Positions 16,355-24,000 of a DNA stretch of 27,586 bases are shown piece after piece. The first letter of the stretch is position 1. Every line of letters begins with the position of its first letter. The notes beneath the pieces are model-generated. The model saw nothing but the letters and a program-made list of their open reading frames with translations. It did not search any database and was not told the origin of the DNA. The stretch comes from Methanomassiliicoccaceae archaeon UBA404 (lineage in GTDB: Archaea > Thermoplasmatota > Thermoplasmata > Methanomassiliicoccales > Methanomethylophilaceae): positions 1 through 27,586 of the forward strand of contig DAHY01000045.1 in assembly GCA_002498605.1 (NCBI GenBank), given 5' to 3'. The position numbers and the translations under genes are program-made.

Positions 16355-18001
16355 TTATTCCAAATATGCGCCGTTGGCACCGTTGGTTACAAGTTTTCTG
16401 TATTTCTTCTGAACACCGGTAACTTCGCGTTCGATTCTCTTGACTTTTGCAAGACGTTCGTTTATCTCGCCGTCGGACAGTCTCACATTGAGTGACCTGG
16501 CCGGAATATCGATGTCGATTATGTCTCCGTTCCGCACCGCTGCAATAGGTCCGCCTTCATAAGCTTCGGGGGAAACATGTCCGATTGCACCGCCTCTGGA
16601 AGCTCCCGAGAATCTTCCGTCGGTGATAAGTGCCACGGAGTCTCCCAGTCCGCGTCCTATAATCAGACTGGTGGGCGAAAGCATTTCGGGCATGCCGGGC
16701 GCGCCTTTCGGCCCTTCGTATCTTATGACGACTACGTCACCGGGAACGATTGCTCCCGAAACTATTGCATCGGTTGCTTCGTCTTCACTGTCGAAGACTT
16801 TGGCGGTTCCTGAAAATTTCATCATTTCAGCGCTGACCGCCGCCTGTTTTATGACCGAGCCTTCGGGTGCCAGGTTTCCTTTTAATACTGCTATTCCGCC
16901 CTGTTTGTGGAACGGATTATCGGAAGATCTGATTATTTCTCCGTTCGATACTTCGGAAGACGCGGCAATCTCTTTGACACTTTTTCCGTTGACCGTGGGC
17001 GTGTCTTCCAGAACGTCTATGAGTCTGTTCAGTACCGCGGGTATTCCGCCGGCACTATCCAGATCGGCTATGCTGTAAGGTCCGGCCGGCCTCAGACTCG
17101 TTATATGGGGAACCTGTCTGGATATTTCATCGAAATCGTCCAAAGACACAGGTGTTCCGAAATCCTTTGATATTGCGGGTATGTGAAGCGCTGTGTTTGT
17201 GGAGCCTCCGATTGCCATGTCCACTCTTATGGCGTTTCTGAAAGAAGCTTTGTTCACAATGTCTCTGGGTTTTATGTTCTTCTTTGCGAGTTCCACGATT
17301 TTTCGTCCGGTTTCCCTGGCGATATCCAATTTTCTTTTATCGGTGGCAATGGATGTGGCACATCCGGTCAGACTCATGCCTATTGTTTCGGTAAGACATG
17401 CCATTGTGTTCGCGGTGAACAGACCTGAACAGCTTCCTCTGCCGGGACAGGCTTTGCATTCGATGTTGATTACGTGTTTTTCATCCACTTTTCCCGCAGA
17501 ATATTCTCCCAGGGCTTCGAAAACGGATTGCAGATCCAAATCTTCGTTTCCGTCTTTTCCGACTTCCATGGCTCCGCCGGTCAGCATAATCGCCGGAACA
17601 TTCATTCTGCCTGCGGCCATCAGCATGCCGGGAGTGACTTTATCACAATTGGTTACGCCGACCCATCCATCGAAAGCATGACCTTCCACCATTACTTCAC
17701 AGCAATCCGATATGACTTCACGGGATATCAGTGAAAATCTCATGCCGTTGTGACCCATGGCTATTCCGTCGCACAATGCGGGAACTCCGAAAGTAAACGG
17801 CTTTCCGCCGGCTTCCGTGATTCCTTCCTTTACGGCTTCCGCCAATTCGTTCAAATGTATATGTCCTGGAACAACCTCATTCCAAGAATTGGCTATTCCT
17901 ATGAACGGTTTTTCAAAATCTTCGTCGGTAAGTCCGTCTGCCCTCAGCAGGCTTCTTGCCGGAGCTTTTTCTATACCTTTTTTAACGGCGTCACTCCTCA
18001 T
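16355..18001 (-). CDS. ilvD: Dihydroxy-acid dehydratase
   Basis: IlvD converts 2,3-dihydroxy-isovalerate and its methyl homologue to 2-keto acids in branched-chain amino acid synthesis. Over 548 residues it has GVPALCDGIAMGHNGMRFSL, TNCDKVTPGM (C119) and CPGRGSCSGLFTANTM (C191) as cluster-binding segments, with GRFSGASRGGAIGH near the C-terminus for the substrate. The NSWNEVVPGHIHL segment has PGH where the stable [2Fe-2S] enzymes have PCN. This points to the oxygen-sensitive [4Fe-4S] type seen in E. coli. The ATG at 18001 was preferred over the GTG at 18007 because the protein then begins MRSDAVKKG, as usual. The TATA element at 18033-18043 leaves a leader of only about 10 nt. It heads the operon with the two PH-domain genes. 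Confidence 0.96.
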   Translation of the reverse strand: MRSDAVKKGIEKAPARSLLRADGLTDEDFEKPFIGIANSWNEVVPGHIHLNELAEAVKEGITEAGGKPFTFGVPALCDGIAMGHNGMRFSLISREVISDCCEVMVEGHAFDGWVGVTNCDKVTPGMLMAAGRMNVPAIMLTGGAMEVGKDGNEDLDLQSVFEALGEYSAGKVDEKHVINIECKACPGRGSCSGLFTANTMACLTETIGMSLTGCATSIATDKRKLDIARETGRKIVELAKKNIKPRDIVNKASFRNAIRVDMAIGGSTNTALHIPAISKDFGTPVSLDDFDEISRQVPHITSLRPAGPYSIADLDSAGGIPAVLNRLIDVLEDTPTVNGKSVKEIAASSEVSNGEIIRSSDNPFHKQGGIAVLKGNLAPEGSVIKQAAVSAEMMKFSGTAKVFDSEDEATDAIVSGAIVPGDVVVIRYEGPKGAPGMPEMLSPTSLIIGRGLGDSVALITDGRFSGASRGGAIGHVSPEAYEGGPIAAVRNGDIIDIDIPARSLNVRLSDGEINERLAKVKRIEREVTGVQKKYRKLVTNGANGAYLE

Positions 18002-18032
18002 TGCCACTACCTACGTGTGCAATCGAAGAATA

Positions 18033-18043
18033 GCGTATAAAAC
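18033..18043 (-). promoter_or_regulatory. ilvD operon promoter
   Basis: The minus strand reads GTTTTATACGC, a TATA element predicting a start near 18012. It sits directly after the T tract of the upstream rps10 terminator, so the two transcription units are separated by only a few bases. Confidence 0.6.
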
Positions 18044-18053
18044 TAACTGAACG

Positions 18054-18091
18054 AAAAAGGGTGGGGTTGGGGGCATGGTTGCCCATGCCCC
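18054..18091 (-). terminator. str operon terminator with GNRA-type loop
   Basis: On the minus strand, 17 nt after the rps10 stop, GGGGCATGG / GCAA / CCATGCCCC forms a perfect 9-bp stem capped by a GCAA tetraloop. It is followed by a C/A-rich spacer and TTTTT (18054-18058). It looks like an intrinsic terminator with a stability that is unusual for archaea. Confidence 0.75.
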
Positions 18092-18107
18092 TTGAATTGA
18101 AATTGTT

Positions 18108-18422
18108 TTAACTGCTGTGAAGGCGCATTTCGATGTTCACACCGTCGGGGACATCGATCCTCATGAGCTGCCTGAGAGCACGCTCATCGGCATCAAGGTA
18201 GATGAGCCTCTTGTGGATGCGCATCTCCCAGTGATCCCATGTTTCGCTTCCCTCTCCGTCGGGGCTCTTTCTGCAGGGCACCCTGAGTTTCTTTGTGGGA
18301 AGGGGAACGGGGCCGCGTATGGGCACTCCGGTCCTCTGGGATATGGCCTTGATTTGACTGCACACGCTGTCAACCTTTATCGGGTCCGTCCCGCTTAAGG
18401 AAATCCTTGCACGTTGTGACAT
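18108..18422 (-). CDS. rps10: Small-subunit ribosomal protein uS10
   Basis: The 104-residue protein starts MSQRARISLSGTD and contains the conserved loop segment TGVPIRGPVPLPTKKLRVPCRKSPDGEGSETW split around the 16S-contacting region, then HKRLIYLD and a C-terminal strand. It binds the head of the 30S subunit. Its length is right for an archaeal uS10. It follows tuf by 29 nt with ribosome site AAGGGAT and is the last gene of the rps12-rps7-fusA-tuf-rps10 string, the classic archaeal order. A strong hairpin terminator follows. Confidence 0.97.
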   Translation of the reverse strand: MSQRARISLSGTDPIKVDSVCSQIKAISQRTGVPIRGPVPLPTKKLRVPCRKSPDGEGSETWDHWEMRIHKRLIYLDADERALRQLMRIDVPDGVNIEMRLHSS

Positions 18423-18451
18423 CTTTATCCCTTGTTTTTACCGAGAAAGGC

Positions 18452-19711
18452 TCAGTTAGCCTTCTCGATTTCGATACACTGGCCTGCAGCAACGGTCTGA
18501 CCCATATCACGGATGGCGAACCTTCCGAGAGGCGGGTATTCCTTAGCGAGTTCGATTGCCATAGGCTTGGTGGGAACACACCTGATGACGGCGATATCGC
18601 CGGTCTTGATGTAATCGGGGTGCTCGGCCTTGACAGTACCGGATTTGGGATCGATGGTCTTGACGAGCTCGGTGATCCTGCATGCGGTCTGAGTGGTGTG
18701 GCAGTGGAATACGGGTGTGTATCCGATTGTAATCACGGAGGGGTGGTTCAACACTACAACCTGTGCCAGGAATGATTTGGCGACAGTGGGCGGGTTGTCC
18801 ACGGGACCTGCGACGTCTCCTCTCTTGATGTCGTTCTTGGCTACACCGCGGACGTTGAATCCGACGTTGTCACCGGGCACTGCCTGGGGAAGAACTTCGT
18901 GGTGTGCTTCGATTGTCTTTACTTCTCCTTTAACGTGGGAAGGTTCGAACATAACCGACATGTTGGGCTTGAGTATTCCGGTTTCAACACGTCCGACAGG
19001 AACGGTTCCGATACCGGTGATGGTATAAACGTCCTGAACGGGGAGCCTGAGGGGCTTCTCGGTGTGTTTTGGGGGAACTTCAAAGTTATCGAGTGCTTCG
19101 AACAGAGTCACGCCTTTGTAGTAGGGTGTCTTGTCGGACTTGACTTTGATGTTGTCGCCCATGTATGCAGAAATCGGGATGACTGCTTTGGGAACGGCAC
19201 CGACGGACTTCATGAGTTTGGTCATTGCGGCCGCGGCCTCATTGAATTTCTCTTCGCTGTAGTCGACGGCATCCATCTTGTTGATGACGACGACGATCTG
19301 TTTGATACCCAGAGTGACTGCGAGGAAAACGTGTTCCTTGGTCTGTGCCTGAGGTCCTTCGATAGCCGAACAGGTAATGATTGCCGCATCTGCCTGGGAT
19401 GTACCGGTGATCATGTTCTTAACGAAGTCACGGTGACCGGGTGCATCGATAACAGTGTAGTTGTACTTGTCAGTCTCGAATTTCTTGTGGGCGATATCGA
19501 TGGTAACTCCTCTTTCCCTCTCTTCCTTAAGGCCATCCATGACCCATGCGAAATAGAAAGTACCTTTACCTTTCTCCTCAGCCTCTTTTTTGTATTTCTC
19601 AACCAGGTGGGGTTCTATAGCGTTCGCCTCGAGAAGGAGTCTTCCCGTAAGGGTCGACTTTCCGTGGTCGACGTGACCTATGATGACCAGATTCATGTGC
19701 TCTTTAGCCAT
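18452..19711 (-). CDS. tuf: Translation elongation factor EF-1alpha
   Basis: This GTPase brings aminoacyl-tRNA to the ribosome. The 419 residues cover all three domains. The G1 motif GHVDHGKS is at 12-19. The switch region has ERERGVTIDIAH, G3 is DAPGH and G4 is NKMD. Domain II begins near LRLPVQDVYTITGIGTVPVGRVETG and domain III near NPPTVAKSF. The aEF1A/eEF1A-type insertion YFAWVMDGLKEERERG is present, so it is archaeal. Start: ATG with AAAAGGAG 10 nt upstream. A TATA-like block between fusA and tuf suggests an additional internal promoter, sensible for one of the most abundant proteins in a cell. Confidence 0.98.
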   Translation of the reverse strand: MAKEHMNLVIIGHVDHGKSTLTGRLLLEANAIEPHLVEKYKKEAEEKGKGTFYFAWVMDGLKEERERGVTIDIAHKKFETDKYNYTVIDAPGHRDFVKNMITGTSQADAAIITCSAIEGPQAQTKEHVFLAVTLGIKQIVVVINKMDAVDYSEEKFNEAAAAMTKLMKSVGAVPKAVIPISAYMGDNIKVKSDKTPYYKGVTLFEALDNFEVPPKHTEKPLRLPVQDVYTITGIGTVPVGRVETGILKPNMSVMFEPSHVKGEVKTIEAHHEVLPQAVPGDNVGFNVRGVAKNDIKRGDVAGPVDNPPTVAKSFLAQVVVLNHPSVITIGYTPVFHCHTTQTACRITELVKTIDPKSGTVKAEHPDYIKTGDIAVIRCVPTKPMAIELAKEYPPLGRFAIRDMGQTVAAGQCIEIEKAN

Positions 19712-19756
19712 ATTTTTTACTCCTTTTTTATATATTTTTTACTTTGATTGATTAGC

Positions 19757-19780
19757 CATAATATGTTTATTATTTAATGT
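19757..19780 (-). promoter_or_regulatory. Internal promoter for tuf
   Basis: Directly after the fusA stop, the minus strand carries CATTAAATAATAAACATATT, with TATA-like boxes centred near 19772 and 19762. They would start transcription near 19736-19746 and leave a 25-35 nt leader containing the AAGGAG ribosome site. The poly-A/T block at 19724-19740 is too close to the ATG to serve as the TATA box. Confidence 0.45.
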
Positions 19781-21988
19781 TTACACTCCGGCGTAGTACT
19801 TGTCGTCATAAGGCTCGGGGTTAAGTCCTTTCCTTACTCTGACCTCTCCCACGATCTTTTTCTGGAGTTCGGCGGGTATTCTTTGGAATCCGGAGTTCTC
19901 CGTGGACCACAATGCACGTCCCTGTGTCGCACTGCGTATGTCGGAAGCGAATCCGAACATATCGGCGACGGGAGCTATTGCCGTAACCGAGGAATCGGCT
20001 CCGTCCTGACCCATGTCTATGACGGTACCGCGGCGCTGCGTGATCATGTTCACGGCGCCTCCCATATAATCCGGGGGTACGCTGATGTACAGTTTCTGCA
20101 TGGGCTCCATCAGAACCCTTCCGGCCTGACACATGGATCCGTAAATACCGTCCCTTACGGCAGGTATTACCTGTGCGGGGCCTCTGTGAATTGTATCTTC
20201 GTGGAGTTTTGCATCTACGAGTTTAACCTTGAGTCCGGAAACTTTTTCGGCGGCCAGAGGACCTCTGACCATAGCTTCATCAAAGGATTGTTTGATAAGT
20301 TCCATGGTTTCGTGGAGGTACTGTATACCTTTTGTCATGTCCAAAAGCACATTGGTGTTCTTGAACGAAACAACGTTCTTTGCCTCGTCCTTGTCCATGC
20401 CCAGCCCGTCGAGCTGTGTGGCAAGTGCTTTGGCATCCCTGATTTTCGCATCCGGATCTATGTCTCCGGTAAGAATCGCCTGAACAACGGCTTCTTCCAA
20501 AGGTTCTACCGTGAAGAAGAATCTGTTGTGTTTGTTGGGGGATTTTCCTTCGAACTCCTTCGGGCTCGGACCTTTCACGCTTTCCCTGTATACCACAATA
20601 GGCTGGGATGAGATAATGTCGATCTTCTGCTCGTTGATGATTCTGTACTCGGTGATTTCCAGGTGAAGTTCGCCCATACCGGATATCAGATGTTCGCCGG
20701 TATCGTTGTTGATTTCAATGTTAAGTGACGGATCCGCCTTGGCTATGGACCTGAGAACTTCCACCAGTTTGGGAAGGTCTTTGGTGTTCTTCGCCTCGAT
20801 GGCTTTGGTCACGACAGGCTCGGAATAGTGAGTCATTCTCTCGAAGGGCTCGGCGTCTTTGATGGACGTCAGTGTAGAACCTGCGATAGCGTCTCTGAGA
20901 CCTGTGATTGCCACGATGTTTCCGGCTTCGCATTCATCGATTGCGATTCTGTCACCGCCGACCATCAGTGCGACGGTCTGCACCCTCTGAGGGTTGGGTA
21001 TGCCGGAGATATAGAGTGTGTCTCCTTTCTTTACGGTACCCGAGTAAAGTCTTCCGAATGCTACTTCTCCCGCGTGAGGATCCATTATGATTTTGGTTAC
21101 CATCAACGCCGCGGGACCATTGGGGTCGCAGTTCATCATAGCCTTTCCGATTTCGGAATTTTTGTCTCCCTTCCAAATCATGGGGATACGGTATTTCTGG
21201 GCGTCCACCGGGTTGGGGACGTGCCGGATGGCCATTGCGAGGGCGACTTCGTGAAGAGGTATCTTCTTGGCGAGTTCGGCCTGTCCGCCTTCGCGGCTGC
21301 AGTAATCGAAAATATCCGTGAACGTCATGTTGTATTTCTTCATGGCGGGAGCGGATATGGCCCAGTTGTTGTATGCCGATCCGAATCCGACGTTTCCGTC
21401 CTGAATACTGACCTGCCACTCTTTGTTCAAAGGCGCGGGAAGACTGGAAGCGATTTTATGATTGAATTCCGCAATGAGTTTGGAGAATTTCTCAATCATC
21501 ATTTCACGGGTAACCTGCTGCTCGACAATCATTCTGTCAACCTTGTTGATGAACAGCATGGGTCTGACACGCTCTTTCAGAGCCTGTTTGATGACAGTCT
21601 CGGTCTGAGGCATTATGCCTTCCACCGCGCAACAGAGAATGAACACTCCGTCCAAAGATCTCATGGCCCTTGTGACGTCTCCTCCGAAATCGACGTGACC
21701 CGGAGTGTCTATCAGGTTAACAAGATAGTCTTTGCCATCGTAATGGTGAACCATTGACGCGCTTGCCGCGTTTATTGTGATTCCTCTTTCGGTTTCCTGT
21801 TCGTCAAAGTCCAGAACACGCTGTTCCCCGGCAAGTTCGGAAGACATCATACCGGCACCCGCTATGAGGTTGTCCGAGAATGTGGTTTTTCCGTGATCGA
21901 TATGCGCTGCCGTACCGATGTTCCTGATTAAATCAGGCGTTTTCATTATCAGTGTGGCTTTACGTACGTTTTCCTCTTTCCTTCCCAT
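19781..21988 (-). CDS. fusA: Translation elongation factor EF-2
   Basis: EF-2 drives translocation of the ribosome using GTP. The 735 residues show AHIDHGKTT (28-36), the switch region EQETERGITINAAS, DTPGHVDF and NKVDR in the G domain. Domains II to V follow. The segment LHEDTIHRGPAQVIPAVRD holds H601, the residue converted to diphthamide in archaea and eukaryotes. This marks it as EF-2 and not bacterial EF-G. The start MGRKEENVRK with ATG at 21988 is 21 nt after the rps7 stop. The ribosome site (GAGTGAGA) is weak compared with the neighbours. It is in the same operon as rps12, rps7, tuf and rps10. Confidence 0.98.
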   Translation of the reverse strand: MGRKEENVRKATLIMKTPDLIRNIGTAAHIDHGKTTFSDNLIAGAGMMSSELAGEQRVLDFDEQETERGITINAASASMVHHYDGKDYLVNLIDTPGHVDFGGDVTRAMRSLDGVFILCCAVEGIMPQTETVIKQALKERVRPMLFINKVDRMIVEQQVTREMMIEKFSKLIAEFNHKIASSLPAPLNKEWQVSIQDGNVGFGSAYNNWAISAPAMKKYNMTFTDIFDYCSREGGQAELAKKIPLHEVALAMAIRHVPNPVDAQKYRIPMIWKGDKNSEIGKAMMNCDPNGPAALMVTKIIMDPHAGEVAFGRLYSGTVKKGDTLYISGIPNPQRVQTVALMVGGDRIAIDECEAGNIVAITGLRDAIAGSTLTSIKDAEPFERMTHYSEPVVTKAIEAKNTKDLPKLVEVLRSIAKADPSLNIEINNDTGEHLISGMGELHLEITEYRIINEQKIDIISSQPIVVYRESVKGPSPKEFEGKSPNKHNRFFFTVEPLEEAVVQAILTGDIDPDAKIRDAKALATQLDGLGMDKDEAKNVVSFKNTNVLLDMTKGIQYLHETMELIKQSFDEAMVRGPLAAEKVSGLKVKLVDAKLHEDTIHRGPAQVIPAVRDGIYGSMCQAGRVLMEPMQKLYISVPPDYMGGAVNMITQRRGTVIDMGQDGADSSVTAIAPVADMFGFASDIRSATQGRALWSTENSGFQRIPAELQKKIVGEVRVRKGLNPEPYDDKYYAGV

Positions 21989-22009
21989 TTATCTCACTCT
22001 GCCGAAAAA

Positions 22010-22639
22010 TCACCTGGCGGCCTGTGCCACTCTTTCAATCTCTTCTTTCTTGGAAACGGAGAAGGACTGCATATCCCCTTTGGCTGCCAACATCATTTCG
22101 TCGGCAAGACACTGGGATATTGACTTCTTGCTCTTGGAAGAAATCTCCACTACACCGTTGCTCAGATTGCGCAATGCAATATCAAGTCTTCTCTGAGGTG
22201 AAATGTCTACGGCCTTGGGAACGGATATTCCTCCGTACTGAAGCCTTGTAATTTCTTCTCTGGGGGCTGCTCTCTCGATGCCCGAAACCAAAATCTGAAC
22301 CGGGTTTTCTTTGGTTCTTTCGGCAACTATGTCGAAGGCTTGGGAAACGGTCTTGTAAGCCTTCATCTTTTTACCGGTGAACTTCTCGGTTCTCATAATA
22401 TCGTTAATGAGCCTTTCCACGATGCTCAATTTGGATTTTCCAAACCATCTGTTTGCATGCTTTCCTCCGGAATGGGGAATGTTTGTGGGGGTAAGGTCTA
22501 TGTATTTTGCCAGACCGACATCTTCCACAACGACATCGGATGAATCGTATTTTCCGAACATGAGAGGTTTGGGCATTACGGTTGCCTCTTCGGTCGTTTC
22601 GACCGTCTCTTTCATTTCAACGTTATCTTCAACTGTCAT
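22010..22639 (-). CDS. rps7: Small-subunit ribosomal protein uS7
   Basis: At 209 residues, it has an acidic N-terminal extension (about the first 20 residues, rich in E and T), then MPKPLMFGKYDSSDV and the conserved uS7 core. Landmarks are SGGKHANRWFGKSKLSIVERLINDIMR, NPVQILVSGIERAAPREE and the C-terminal KKEEIERVAQAAR tail that contacts 16S rRNA. It organises the 30S head near the decoding site and exit site. It starts 5 nt after the rps12 stop with AAGGTGATTT as the ribosome site and is cotranscribed with fusA. Confidence 0.97.
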   Translation of the reverse strand: MTVEDNVEMKETVETTEEATVMPKPLMFGKYDSSDVVVEDVGLAKYIDLTPTNIPHSGGKHANRWFGKSKLSIVERLINDIMRTEKFTGKKMKAYKTVSQAFDIVAERTKENPVQILVSGIERAAPREEITRLQYGGISVPKAVDISPQRRLDIALRNLSNGVVEISSKSKKSISQCLADEMMLAAKGDMQSFSVSKKEEIERVAQAAR

Positions 22640-22644
22640 TTAAA

Positions 22645-23073
22645 TCACCTTACAGGTTTGTCCGCTCTTCCCCTGACCATCTCGTCAAGGGAGACGTTGT
22701 TAACCTTGATTACTTTGAAACGAACACCGGGGATATCTCCGTAAGAACGACCCATCCTTCCTCCGATACCTTCGATCAGAACTTCATCATGTTCATCGAT
22801 GAAGTTGATGGCACCGTCACCTACCGCAAAAGCGGTAACCTGACGTCCGTTCTTTATAAGCTGGACCTTGACACACTTTCGTATGGCGGAGTTGGGCTGC
22901 TTAGCTTCAATACCAACTTTCTCCAGCACAATGCCCTTAGCCTGAGAGGATCCCTCCAAAGGATCCGATTTCTCCCTGAGCATGAGCACTCTTTTCTTGT
23001 ATCCTCTGTCGAGCCAGCGGGTTCTCTGCCTGTCAGCTCTCATTTTTCTTGCGGTGTTTAGACCATTTCCCAA
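22645..23073 (-). CDS. rps12: Small-subunit ribosomal protein uS12
   Basis: At 142 residues, it has an archaeal-type start GNGLNTARKMRADRQRTRW, then KQPNSAIRKCVKVQLIKNG and GDIPGVRFKVIKVNNVSLDEMVRGRADKPVR. The PNSAIRK decoding-centre loop is intact, with no change of the kind linked to streptomycin resistance in bacteria recognised. The start codon is TTG at 23073, supported by GAGGTGA 6 nt upstream and by normal alignment of the protein N-terminus. It is the first gene of the operon. Many archaea have RNA polymerase genes, rpl30e and nusA upstream of rps12. Here a promoter and a divergent aIF2beta gene lie there instead. Confidence 0.97.
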   Translation of the reverse strand: MGNGLNTARKMRADRQRTRWLDRGYKKRVLMLREKSDPLEGSSQAKGIVLEKVGIEAKQPNSAIRKCVKVQLIKNGRQVTAFAVGDGAINFIDEHDEVLIEGIGGRMGRSYGDIPGVRFKVIKVNNVSLDEMVRGRADKPVR

Positions 23074-23112
23074 ACTTCTTCACCTCATTGAATTATTTAG
23101 CACGCTATGATT

Positions 23113-23140
23113 TGTATATTTAAAGACCGCGTATAATACG
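23113..23140 (-). promoter_or_regulatory. str operon promoter with adjacent palindrome
   Basis: The minus strand reads TTTAAATATAC (23113-23123), a strong TATA box predicting a start near 23091 and an 18-nt leader with the GAGGTGA site. Immediately upstream is the palindrome CGTAT-A-ATACG (23130-23140), at or next to the BRE position. It could be a regulator site or a second TATA element. Confidence 0.6.
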
Positions 23141-23173
23141 GGCCATGCGTAGAACATTGCTAACATAACCCTC

Positions 23174-23180
23174 TATATAA
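23174..23180 (+). promoter_or_regulatory. Orphan TATA element in the rps12-aIF2beta spacer
   Basis: TATATAA within CTCTATATAAG (about 23173-23181) is one of the better TATA boxes in the window but is 180 nt from the next start codon. It would start a transcript near 23203, at the edge of the candidate folded RNA at 23196-23275. Either aIF2beta has a long leader or a small RNA is made. Confidence 0.4.
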
Positions 23181-23195
23181 GACCTTTTACGATTG

Positions 23196-23275
23196 TCGGA
23201 GCCTGTCCATGTCGTGCTCTTTACAGGCATTACACGGAAAATCTCATGATCCGAAAGCCTGTCATTCGGGTCCGA
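23196..23275. ncRNA. Candidate structured RNA or leader element (unrecognised)
   Basis: Three nested stems can form. P1 is TCGGA (23196-23200) with TCCGA (23271-23275). P2 is GCCTGT (23201-23206) with ACAGGC (23223-23228), stacked directly on P1. P3 is CCGAA (23251-23255) with TTCGG (23265-23269). The P3 loop contains a second GCCTGT (23257-23262), so the ACAGGC strand has two possible partners. The layout is that of a three-way junction with a possible switch. It matches no RNA family I recognise, and the complementary strand folds equally, so the strand is unknown. Short stems can occur by chance, so this remains a candidate. Confidence 0.3.
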
Positions 23276-23318
23276 TTTCAATAATTAACCGTTTTTCAGA
23301 AACATCATATACAGCCAT

Positions 23319-23331
23319 AATGTTTAAATCC
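23319..23331 (+). promoter_or_regulatory. Proximal aIF2beta promoter
   Basis: TAATGTTTAAATC includes a TATA-like TGTTTAAATC (23321-23330) that would start transcription about 10 nt before the ATG at 23361. The short leader holds CGGAGATAA as a modest ribosome site. Confidence 0.45.
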
Positions 23332-23360
23332 TGCTCTGCCTAGACTGATTCGGAGATAAC

Positions 23361-23993
23361 ATGGGGAACGATGAAGATTATATGGCATTGCTCAACAGAG
23401 CCAAACTGAATCTTCCGGAGACTATAGAGAGCCACGAAAGGTTCGAACTTCCGGAACTGGATATCATGCAGGAAGGTAAAACCACCATCCTCAGGAATTT
23501 CATGGATATTGCCGACAGAGTCCGCAGGGAACCTCAGCATCTGCTCCACTTCCTTTTGAAAGAATTGGGTACGCCCGGCGAAATAGACAACAGAAGGGCT
23601 ATTTTCAAAGCAAAGATATCTCCGTCTGTTCTTAACGAAAGACTTCAGCAGTATATTGAAACATACGTTATTTGTGCCGAATGTTCACGCCCCGATACAA
23701 AACTTGTGAAATACGACAGAACCATGGTTCTGGAATGCGAGGCCTGCGGTGCCAGCAGACCCATCTCCGTTCGTAAAACCCTCCGATCCGGTCCTGACGA
23801 ACTCAGAGCCGGGGATATTATTGAAATCGTAATCAACGATGTCGGAAAGAAAGGTGACGGAATCGGCAAATACGATGATATGATTGTTATCGTCCCGGGT
23901 ACCGCAAAGGGCGCACGGGCGCGCGTGAAAATCACCAATATTTCCAACAGGACTGCGTTCGGTCAAGTGACCAATGAGGCCGCAACCCGCTGA
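23361..23993 (+). CDS. eif2b: Translation initiation factor aIF2 subunit beta with C-terminal TRAM domain
   Basis: aIF2beta is part of the heterotrimer that delivers initiator tRNA to the ribosome. Residues 1-140 form the usual protein: an N-terminal helix, the central alpha-beta domain (RVRREPQHLLHFLLKELGTPG) and a zinc ribbon with C105, C108, C126 and C129. Residues about 149-205 add a TRAM domain (LRAGDIIEIVINDVGKKGDGIG and the RARVKITNISNRTAFGQV strand pair), a nucleic-acid-binding module present in some methanogen aIF2beta proteins. The ATG at 23361 is the family's expected start. The next gene begins 7 nt after the stop and also ends in a TRAM domain, so the two are one operon linking initiation and tRNA modification. 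Confidence 0.95.
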   Translation: MGNDEDYMALLNRAKLNLPETIESHERFELPELDIMQEGKTTILRNFMDIADRVRREPQHLLHFLLKELGTPGEIDNRRAIFKAKISPSVLNERLQQYIETYVICAECSRPDTKLVKYDRTMVLECEACGASRPISVRKTLRSGPDELRAGDIIEIVINDVGKKGDGIGKYDDMIVIVPGTAKGARARVKITNISNRTAFGQVTNEAATR

Positions 23994-24000
23994 AGTTCAT

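Noticed and set aside
18058..18068. Shared 11-mer AGGGTGGGGTT at 18058, at 27537 and (reverse complement, nearly) near 45-58
   Set aside because: One copy is in a conserved 23S segment and the other two are parts of unrelated hairpin regions. The match is too short and G-rich to call a repeat family.
18899..21757. Plus-strand frames of 282, 242 and 309 codons opposite tuf and fusA
   Set aside because: They are shadows of the elongation factor genes, and the products are histidine- and cysteine-rich with no family features.
23196..23275. The folded element as a fluoride, SAM, preQ1 or other known riboswitch, 5S rRNA or tRNA
   Set aside because: The conserved cores of those families are not present, so it is reported only as an unrecognised candidate.
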